DNA from: Streptomyces sp. MspMP-M5
GTDB taxonomy: Bacteria; Actinomycetota; Actinomycetes; Streptomycetales; Streptomycetaceae
Direction of reading: 5' to 3'
Assembly (NCBI RefSeq): GCF_000373585.1
Contig: NZ_KB891853.1
Location: 222,812 to 286,811, forward strand
Length of the DNA: 64,000 nt
The first letter of the stretch is position 1. The number at the start of each line of letters is the position of its first letter. The notes beneath the pieces were generated by a model, which was given only the letters and a program-made list of their open reading frames with translations, was not told the DNA's origin and searched no databases. Below, in pieces: positions 57,912 to 64,000 of this stretch. The position numbers were made by a program, and so were the translations under genes.

Positions 57912-60263
57912 TCAGCTGCCGTTGGTCGCGATGGTCTGGACGCGTTCGGCGGGGGTTTTGCCCTGCAGCGCCTTGCCCACGGCGCCGGCCACCTCCTCGA
58001 CGCTGACCGGGTGCTTGCTGCCGTCGCCCTTGGTCACCATGACGCCGTCGAAGGTGTTGCCGTAGAGCTCCTTGAGGGCGGACCGGTCGTAGTACGGCAC
58101 CAGATCGCCGCCGACGATCTTGAAGGACAGGAACTTCGGAATGGACTTCTGCGGGCTGAACGAGACCGTGTGCTGGGGGCCCGTGCGGACCGTGATCAGC
58201 CCGGACATCGCCGGCTCGGCGAACTGCTTGAGCGCCTTGTCGACCGCGGCCTTGTCGACCTTGGGCTGCTGGGTGGTGGCGGCGAGCACCACGGGGGCGT
58301 CGCTGCCGGTGCTGACGCGGTTGAGGTAGGCGTCGGTGATCTTGCTCTCGGAGGCCGCGGCGTCGATCGCCTTGTGGGGCACGCCGTAGTGCGGCACGGC
58401 CTTGCCGTTCTCGAACGTGATCCCGCCGTCCGCCTCGGCGGCCGCGGGGCCGGCGAGGTTCTGCAGCGCGACCGCCAGCTTCTCCTTGTCGGTGATCACC
58501 GCCGGCTGGGCGGTGCGCTTGACGCCGAAGAGCGAGCCGATGACGGAGACCGGGTTGTAGTCCCGGCCGGCGGCGTTGCGGACCGTCGCCTGGAGGTCGA
58601 TGTCCAGGCCCGCCCGGGACGGCAGCAGGGTCTCGGACTTGCCGTCGACAGTGATCTTGAGCGGTGCGGTGCGGCGGTCCTTGAGGGCGGTCTCCAGCTT
58701 CTTGACCGCGTCGTCCTTGGAGCTGCCGCCGATCTCCACACCGAGGGCGGTGGTGTTGTTGGGGACGTCGGAGTGGTCGAGCAGCAGTCCGGCGCCGTAG
58801 GCGACACCGGCCAGGACGACGACGGCGACGCCGACGAGCACCAGCTTGTTGCGGCCCTTCTTGGGCGGGTTGATCGGCTCGGGGATCTTGGGGCGCGGCT
58901 TGGGGGCGGCGCTGTCCTCGTCGCCGCCGGACACCCCGGCGAACGGGCCGGCGGCCGCCGGGCCGTCCTTCCCGGGCACCTTGGGAATGCCGCTGACGAG
59001 GGTGTCGCCGGAGACCCGGCCTCCGGGGCCGCCGCTCTTCGGGCCGCCCTTGGGGCCGGGGCCGGCGCCCTTGTCCTTCCGGGCGCCGGCCAGGCCGCCC
59101 GTGATGCCGCCGCTGACTCCGGGGCCGGCGGGCGGCGCCGGGGGCTGCGGGGTGAGTTCGGCGGTGTCGTCGCTCAGCCGGCCCGCGGCGCTCTTGCCGG
59201 CGCTGGGGTCGCTGAATCCGGGCGGGAGGTCGAGCGCCGAGTCGCCGCGCGCCGGGCCCGTCGTCGGACCGCTGGGGGAACCGCCGGCGGGGGACTCGAA
59301 CGGGTTGCGGTCGCGGGCGGGCTGCGCCGGGCCGTCGAACGGCGAACCGCCGCGCGGGGCGCCGTCGAACGGGGACGCCTCCCCCCGGGGGGCGCTGTCG
59401 AACGGGGAGGCACCGGAGAGCGGGTCGCTCCCGAGAGGACCGCTCCCAAGGGGGTCGCTCCGGAGAGGGTCGCCGCCGAGCGGGTCGCCACCGAGGGCGT
59501 CGCTCCCGGACCGCTCGCCGGCCGGCCGGTCGCCGGCCAGCGGATCGCCGGCCAAGGGGGCGCCCAGGGGATCGCCGCCGAGCGGGCCCGCGCCCAGGGG
59601 ATCGCCGCCGAGCGGATCGCGCTCGTAGGGCGAACCGCCGCGCCCGCGGGGGCCGTCGAAGGGCGCGCCGCCGCTCCGCGGGGCCGGCCCGGAGGCCGCC
59701 GGGGCGTCCGAGAAGTACGGGAGGTCCGGGCGCTGCGCGGACTTGCCGTCCGCCGCCCCGGGCGCGGCCGGCGTCGAGGGAGCACCGGCGGCCGGCGCCT
59801 GACCGCCGCCGGGCTGGCCCTGGGCCTTGCGCGGCGAGAACCAGTCGCTGGTCGTCTTCTCCTTCGGGGCGGCGGGCGCCTCGTCCGCCGCCGCCTCCGG
59901 CCGCGGTGTCTCCGCCGTCCGCTCGGCGGCCCGCTCGCCGCCGAAGGACGGACCGGACGTTCCCCGGGAACCGGGCGAACCGGCGGAACCGCCGGATGCA
60001 GCCGATGCGTTCATGCCGGACTCCTCACCGACGGGCTTGCGCACGACGACCGGCGGGATGGGGCGGGACCCCGGAATGTTGATCTTGATCCGCGTCGTCA
60101 GCGTGGTCTCGGTTTTGGGCTCCTCCGGCCGGTCCGCGGCTCCGGGCACCGGCGTCTCGCCGGCCTCTCCCCTGGGCGAGCCGTAGGGCGGTGTCCCCGA
60201 CGGGTACACGGCTCCGCCACGGCCCCGGGGGCCGGAGGACGAACTGTCAGATTCACGACTCAA
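57912..60263 (-). CDS. VanW/peptidoglycan-binding membrane protein with long repeat region
   Basis: The protein has 783 residues. An N-terminal ~500-residue cytoplasmic segment is Pro/Gly/Asp-rich and carries some fourteen (G/S)DPLG-like units (about 210-290). One membrane helix follows (KLVLVGVAVVVLAGVAYGAG, about 512-533), then an extracellular region with KKLETALKDRRTAPLKITVD, typical of the peptidoglycan-binding domains found before VanW. A complete VanW domain is not obvious. TTG at 60263 is chosen because GGGAG lies 9 nt upstream. The likely role is cell-wall binding; partners unknown. Confidence 0.78.
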   Translation of the reverse strand: MSRESDSSSSGPRGRGGAVYPSGTPPYGSPRGEAGETPVPGAADRPEEPKTETTLTTRIKINIPGSRPIPPVVVRKPVGEESGMNASAASGGSAGSPGSRGTSGPSFGGERAAERTAETPRPEAAADEAPAAPKEKTTSDWFSPRKAQGQPGGGQAPAAGAPSTPAAPGAADGKSAQRPDLPYFSDAPAASGPAPRSGGAPFDGPRGRGGSPYERDPLGGDPLGAGPLGGDPLGAPLAGDPLAGDRPAGERSGSDALGGDPLGGDPLRSDPLGSGPLGSDPLSGASPFDSAPRGEASPFDGAPRGGSPFDGPAQPARDRNPFESPAGGSPSGPTTGPARGDSALDLPPGFSDPSAGKSAAGRLSDDTAELTPQPPAPPAGPGVSGGITGGLAGARKDKGAGPGPKGGPKSGGPGGRVSGDTLVSGIPKVPGKDGPAAAGPFAGVSGGDEDSAAPKPRPKIPEPINPPKKGRNKLVLVGVAVVVLAGVAYGAGLLLDHSDVPNNTTALGVEIGGSSKDDAVKKLETALKDRRTAPLKITVDGKSETLLPSRAGLDIDLQATVRNAAGRDYNPVSVIGSLFGVKRTAQPAVITDKEKLAVALQNLAGPAAAEADGGITFENGKAVPHYGVPHKAIDAAASESKITDAYLNRVSTGSDAPVVLAATTQQPKVDKAAVDKALKQFAEPAMSGLITVRTGPQHTVSFSPQKSIPKFLSFKIVGGDLVPYYDRSALKELYGNTFDGVMVTKGDGSKHPVSVEEVAGAVGKALQGKTPAERVQTIATNGS

Positions 60264-60383
60264 AGCAGGTTCTCCCGGTTGGCTCCGCCGCTCGTCAGAG
60301 ATGATCTCCGGCCTCGGGCCGGGTGGGGGAGACCCCAGCGCTGGCCGGGGGACCGCCCCCAGGGCGGCGCGGCGGCGCGCACC

Positions 60384-60389
60384 ACCATA
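60384..60389 (-). promoter_or_regulatory. Possible -10 box of the VanW-like gene
   Basis: TATGGT (minus strand) in the 242-bp gap upstream would give a leader of about 115 nt. The same TATGGTGG occurs upstream of the lipoprotein gene (31335-31340). Confidence 0.35.
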
Positions 60390-60505
60390 CTGGCCGCCGC
60401 CGGACGGCACCCGAGGTGCGCGGGAACACCGCCGCACCGGCCGGCGTCCCCGCAGCGCGGCCGGCCGCCCGGAACCGCGCCGCATCCGTCCTGGTATGAA
60501 CCACG

Positions 60506-61033
60506 TCATCCGCCAACTCGGCCGTGGGAGACGCCCGTAGCACGCAGCTGGCTCCCGGTGGCGCAGATCACAGCGATCACGATGCCGCCCAACAGGAAGG
60601 CGTACGAGCCGAGCCCCGGGCCGAACAGGAAGTCGCCCTCCGGCCGGACGTCGCTGAGCAGCAGGAACACCGTCACCAACCAGGCGGCACCGGGCACCAG
60701 CACGCCGCCCCCCGTACCGGTGGCGCGGGCGCCGCCGTAGAAGAGGCCGGCGAGGCCGGCCAGGGCGAGCAGCAACCCGCCCGGGAACCAGGCCGCTTGG
60801 AGAAGCGTTCCGGCGAACGCGACCAGGACGCCCGCGACCAGCAGCAGGGCATAGAGGCCCACCCGGCCCGGCGTCAGCGGCGCGCCCGGTGCGGGCCGGC
60901 CCGGCGGCGCCGCGGGGGTGCCGCCGCGCGCCGCGGGCGGGCCGCCGCCGGACGCCCGCGTCCGCCGCTTCTCGTCCGCGTCGCCGTCACGGCCGCCCTT
61001 GTCCGCGGCCCCGCCACCCTTGGACGTGGTCAT
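60506..61033 (-). CDS. Small integral membrane protein (DUF6113-like) next to mshB
   Basis: The protein has 175 residues. A charged Pro/Gly-rich N-terminus (1-55) is followed by four hydrophobic segments (about 57-75, 80-98, 108-125, 140-160). ATG at 61033 overlaps the mshB stop by 4 bp. A membrane protein also lies next to mshB in mycobacteria. Function unknown. Confidence 0.8.
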   Translation of the reverse strand: MTTSKGGGAADKGGRDGDADEKRRTRASGGGPPAARGGTPAAPPGRPAPGAPLTPGRVGLYALLLVAGVLVAFAGTLLQAAWFPGGLLLALAGLAGLFYGGARATGTGGGVLVPGAAWLVTVFLLLSDVRPEGDFLFGPGLGSYAFLLGGIVIAVICATGSQLRATGVSHGRVGG

Positions 61034-62031
61034 TCCGCCGCCTCCTCAATTCGGGCACTCTCCTCCATACCCACCAAACCGGCCGACTCGCCGATGCCCG
61101 CGAAGAGATCGTCCTCGCGTTCCCCGGCGGCCGCGCCGGACGTCCCGTGGACCAGCCGGTAGTGCTCGGTGGTGAACAGCGGCTGCCCCAGGTCGTTGGA
61201 GAGCGCGAAGAACGCCCCGTCCACCACGATCTGCGTCACATGGGCGCGCATCGCCGCGGCCTTCGCGTCCGCATACGCGCCCGCGCCCGCGAGCGACGCG
61301 GTGACCTCGGCGTCCGGGACCACGCCCGGGACGTCGTCCACCGCCGCGGCCCCGGCGAAGCCGTGCCCGGCCGTGCGCACCGCGGCCAGACCCGCCTCGA
61401 CCGCCGAGCGCGGGGTGCAGTTCCAGTAAATCTTTTCGATCGCATACGCGCTGCCGAGATCCGGCCGGAAGTCCGCCCGCGCGGCCAGCTCCGCGGCCCG
61501 CATCGCCACGCGATGGGCCTGGATGTGGTCGGGGTGGCCGTATCCGCCGTTCGGGTCATAGGTGACCAGTACCTGGGGGCGCACCTCGCGGACGACGGCC
61601 ACCAGGTGGGCCGCCGCCTCGTCCACAGGGGCCTGCCAGAAGCAGCCCGGACGGTCGTTCTGGGGCGCGCCCATCATCCCGGAGTCGCGGTAGCGGCCCG
61701 GGCCGCCGAGGAAGCGGTGGTCACTGACCCTGAGAGCGGCCATCGCCGCGGCCAGCTCGCGGACCCGGTGGGGTCCCAGGGCATCGTCGCGGTCCGGCGC
61801 CAGGTGGGCCAGCTCGACCGGGATGACCTCGCCTTCCTCGCCGCGGGTGCAGGTCACCAGCGTGACCAGCGCGCCCTCGGCCGCGTACTTGGCCATCGTG
61901 ACGCCGTTGTTGATCGACTCGTCGTCCGGGTGTGCGTGCACCAGGAGGAGGCGGCGGGCGGGAGCGGCGGTGTCACTGCGCTGCGCGGCAGCTCCGCTCG
62001 GGGCGGCGGCGGGCGACGGCTGGGAGGTCAT
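61030..62031 (-). CDS. mshB: Mycothiol biosynthesis deacetylase MshB
   Basis: The protein has 333 residues. [20 protein letters not shown] carries the AHPDDE zinc motif; [16 protein letters not shown] supplies the third zinc ligand. It deacetylates GlcNAc-Ins in mycothiol synthesis, the main low-molecular-weight thiol of Actinobacteria. The ATG at 62031 is preceded 6 nt upstream by TAGGCT, suggesting a leaderless mRNA. The downstream membrane gene is coupled by ATGA. Confidence 0.95.
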   Translation of the reverse strand: MTSQPSPAAAPSGAAAQRSDTAAPARRLLLVHAHPDDESINNGVTMAKYAAEGALVTLVTCTRGEEGEVIPVELAHLAPDRDDALGPHRVRELAAAMAALRVSDHRFLGGPGRYRDSGMMGAPQNDRPGCFWQAPVDEAAAHLVAVVREVRPQVLVTYDPNGGYGHPDHIQAHRVAMRAAELAARADFRPDLGSAYAIEKIYWNCTPRSAVEAGLAAVRTAGHGFAGAAAVDDVPGVVPDAEVTASLAGAGAYADAKAAAMRAHVTQIVVDGAFFALSNDLGQPLFTTEHYRLVHGTSGAAAGEREDDLFAGIGESAGLVGMEESARIEEAAE

Positions 62032-62037
62032 GCGGAC

Positions 62038-62043
62038 AGCCTA
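62038..62043 (-). promoter_or_regulatory. -10 box for leaderless mshB
   Basis: TAGGCT (minus strand) lies 6 nt before the mshB ATG. Confidence 0.55.
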
Positions 62044-62147
62044 CGAGCCGCGCGTCGCGGCCTCCGCAGCCGATCGGGGCGGCCGGCCGCGGGGCCCGCG
62101 GGAAGACGGGACCGGAGGGCCGAGGCGGTCCCGGCAGGACGCCGGGA

Positions 62148-62175
62148 CGCGATCAGAACTTCGCGGTCAGAACTT
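62148..62175 (-). repeat. 14-bp tandem duplication of a gene 3' end
   Basis: AAGTTCTGACCGCG, holding the last two codons and stop of the 64-residue gene, is followed immediately by AAGTTCTGATCGCG (13 of 14 identical). Confidence 0.85.
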
Positions 62176-62361
62176 GATGCCGCCGAGCATGCCCGCGACG
62201 TTGGTGGTCAGACTCTTGATCGTCGGAGCGACGGACGAGCTGGCCAGATAGAAGCCCAGCAGCATGCAGACGAACGCATGCACCGCCTTCAGCCCGGACT
62301 TCTTGATCAGCAAGAAGACGATGATCGCCAGCAGCACCACCGCCGAAATCGAGAGTGCCAC
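62167..62361 (-). CDS. Small membrane protein, 64 residues
   Basis: GTG at 62361 has GGAGG about 10 nt upstream. Two hydrophobic segments (about 5-20 and 27-45) flank a basic KKSGLKAVH turn, and the protein ends TTNVAGMLGGIKF. It resembles a short Streptomyces membrane protein of unknown role. Its last codons and stop are tandemly repeated just downstream. Confidence 0.75.
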   Translation of the reverse strand: MALSISAVVLLAIIVFLLIKKSGLKAVHAFVCMLLGFYLASSSVAPTIKSLTTNVAGMLGGIKF

Positions 62362-62581
62362 GGCGGCTCACCTCCAAGTACACACGGTCCGGACAGAGTT
62401 GACGGTACGGGAGCCGATGGCCCGACGCCACGTACCCGGGTATGCCAAGGGCTCTTTACCCCGTACCCACGGCGCGCAAGGGATCATAACTTTCCGTCCG
62501 TGCGCATAAGTCGGTGCACCGGAGCACGGCGGGGGCGCACGACGTTTTCCACAGACCCGCGCCGACCGGGCCCATCGGCCG

Positions 62582-62587
62582 TAGGCT
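62582..62587 (+). promoter_or_regulatory. -10 box for leaderless S9 peptidase
   Basis: TAGGCT lies 7 nt before the ATG at 62595. Confidence 0.55.
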
Positions 62588-62594
62588 CGGCGCC

Positions 62595-64000
62595 ATGACC
62601 GGACAGCTGCCCTTCCCCCGGCACTCCGCGCGCACCCAGCGCTTCACGCTCGGCGCCCCGCGTGACTTCTCCCTCTCCCCCGACGGCACCCGTGTCGTCT
62701 TCCTCCGCTCCGCCGGCGGCACCGACCGCAGCCAGCGGCTGTGGGTCCTCGATCCGGCCGACGGGCGGGAGTTCACCGCCGCGGACCCGAGCGCCCTGTT
62801 GGCCGGCGCGGACGAGGAGCTCCCGGCCGAGGAGCGGGCGCGCCGCGAGCGCAGCCGCGAGGGCTCGGCCGGCATCGTCGGCTACGCGGTCGACGCCGCC
62901 GTGGAGTTGGCCGCCTTCGCGCTCTCGGGGCGGCTCTTCGTCTCCGAGCTGCGGGCCGGGACCACCCGTGAACTCCGCGCGGCGGGCCCGGTGGTGGACC
63001 CGCGCCCCTCCCCCGACGGCCGCCGGGTGGCATATGTGGCGAACGGCGCGCTGCGGGTCGTCGCGGCGGACGGCACCGGTGCCGGGGCCGGCGATGCGGA
63101 CGGGAACCGGGCGCTGGCGGAGCCCGACGGGCCCGAGGTCACCTGGGGGCTGGCGGAGTTCATCGCGGCCGAGGAGATGGGCCGCCACCGGGGCTTCTGG
63201 TGGTCCCCGGAGAGCGACCGGGTGCTGGCCGCGCGGGTCGACGAGACGCCGGTGGCCCGCTGGTGGATCGCCGACCCCGCGCATCCGGACCGCGAGCCCG
63301 CCGAGGTGCGGTATCCGGCGGCCGGCACCGCCAACGCCGAGGTCACGCTGGCGCTGTTCGGCCTGGACGGCTCCCGTACGGACGTCCGGTGGGACACCGC
63401 GCGCTACCCCTATCTCGCCCGCGTCCACTGGTCGGCGTCCGGGCCGCCGCTCCTCCTCGTCCAGACCCGGGACCAGCGCGCCCAGCGCTATCTGACGGTC
63501 GACACCGACACCGGCGCGACCACCGCGGTGCACGAGGACGAGGACGAGGTGTGGGTCGAGCCGTTCCCGGGGGCTCCGGCCTGGACGCCGGACGGGCGGC
63601 TGGTGCGGATCGCCGACGAGGGCGGCGCCCGCAAGCTCTTCGTCGGCGACCGGCCGCTGACGGGAGAGCCACTGCACGTCCGGGCGGTCCTGGACATCGG
63701 CACGGACGACGTCCTGTTCTCGGCGAGCGGCGCGGACATGCACGACATCGGCGTCTACCGGGCGTGGTTCCGCGGCAGCGGCGACCAGGGCGGATGGGAG
63801 CGGGTCGGCGAGCGGCCGTATCCGACGGTGTCCTCGGCGGTGCGCGGCGGGGAGCTGATGGTGCTGACCCAGGCGTCGCTGGAGCGGCCGGGCACCCGCT
63901 CGGAGGTGGTGCGGCTGGATCCGGACGGCGGCGAGAAGGTGCTGACCGTCGTCGGCTCGCATGCCGAGACGCCGAGTCTCACCGCCCGGCCGCGGCTGGT
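62595..64000 (+). CDS. S9 (prolyl oligopeptidase/DPP-IV-like) peptidase, N-terminal part
   Basis: The frame is open from ATG 62595 to the window end (468 codons). It begins MTGQLPFPRHSARTQRFTLG and shows WD-like propeller strands of DPP-IV N-terminal domains (RDFSLSPDGTRVVFLRSAGG; VTWGLAEFIAAEEMGRHRGF with the Glu pair that binds the substrate N-terminus; WWSPESDRVLAARVDE). The catalytic hydrolase domain lies outside. It is probably cytosolic, since no signal peptide is seen. Confidence 0.9.
   Translation, partial: MTGQLPFPRHSARTQRFTLGAPRDFSLSPDGTRVVFLRSAGGTDRSQRLWVLDPADGREFTAADPSALLAGADEELPAEERARRERSREGSAGIVGYAVDAAVELAAFALSGRLFVSELRAGTTRELRAAGPVVDPRPSPDGRRVAYVANGALRVVAADGTGAGAGDADGNRALAEPDGPEVTWGLAEFIAAEEMGRHRGFWWSPESDRVLAARVDETPVARWWIADPAHPDREPAEVRYPAAGTANAEVTLALFGLDGSRTDVRWDTARYPYLARVHWSASGPPLLLVQTRDQRAQRYLTVDTDTGATTAVHEDEDEVWVEPFPGAPAWTPDGRLVRIADEGGARKLFVGDRPLTGEPLHVRAVLDIGTDDVLFSASGADMHDIGVYRAWFRGSGDQGGWERVGERPYPTVSSAVRGGELMVLTQASLERPGTRSEVVRLDPDGGEKVLTVVGSHAETPSLTARPRL

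Noticed and set aside
1..64000. tRNA, rRNA, IS elements, prophage or integrative-element boundaries
   Set aside because: No cloverleaf, transposase, integrase or att-like repeat was recognised on either strand.

Overview
The window is a high-G+C actinobacterial chromosome segment, almost certainly Streptomyces. The evidence is strong third-position G/C bias, frequent GTG starts, stop/start overlaps of the ATGA type, a mycothiol gene (mshB), a SigE-RseA-HtrA-TatB block, and many small actinobacterial families (DUF3107, DUF3117, DUF3152, DUF1003). Most of it looks like core chromosome. I recognise no transposase, integrase, phage gene, rRNA, tRNA or CRISPR array. All assignments come from reading the sequence and from remembered family knowledge; no database search was run.

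Left block (1-24 kb). The start of adnB and all of adnA (helicase-nuclease for double-strand-break processing) are followed by an alkyltransferase-like protein, a large kinase-like/flippase membrane protein and moeZ, the last behind a SigR-type promoter. Next comes a compact operon on the minus strand (9.2-13.7 kb): a PelF-type glycosyltransferase, a small membrane protein, a polytopic membrane protein, an odd 102-codon frame and a NAD-dependent epimerase. It looks like an accessory envelope or exopolysaccharide operon placed inside an otherwise conserved order. The conserved order resumes with a DUF3152 protein carrying a metzincin motif, an alpha/beta hydrolase, a TetR regulator, DUF3107, a ferritin-like protein and a DEAD-box RNA helicase with a basic repeat tail. 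An alpha/beta hydrolase and an NYN-domain protein close the block.

Middle block (24-41 kb). A 51-residue conserved protein (second SigR-type promoter), MarC, a PHP-domain enzyme, a zinc-ribbon protein and a SUFU-like protein lead into a magnesium-related cluster: CorA, a channel-less MgtE-N/CBS protein and DUF1003. Then come Mrp (Fe-S carrier), TatB, HtrA, the zinc anti-sigma factor RseA and the ECF factor SigE, with a divergent O-methyltransferase.

Right block (41-64 kb). DUF3117, enoyl-CoA hydratase, 3-methyladenine glycosylase, a DivIVA-domain protein, FolP2-like, a LOG-family protein, DapE, a lysozyme-fold membrane protein, a small secreted protein, DapC and ferredoxin FdxA are followed by a GNAT acetyltransferase and a SirB1-type protein. 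These last two carry related in-frame repeat insertions. A SpoIIE-type phosphatase, a DesK/DesR-like two-component system joined to an ABC exporter, a membrane-anchored VanW/peptidoglycan-binding protein, a small membrane protein, MshB and the start of an S9 peptidase complete the window.

The gene order matches, from memory, two M. tuberculosis stretches (about Rv3201c-Rv3211 and Rv1170-Rv1239c). Non-coding features worth attention are exact GGAAT-N18-GTT promoters, many -10 boxes 6-7 nt upstream of start codons (leaderless mRNAs), two probable non-canonical starts (CTG, ATT), phased 11-bp repeats, perfect palindromes and small duplications of gene 3' ends.
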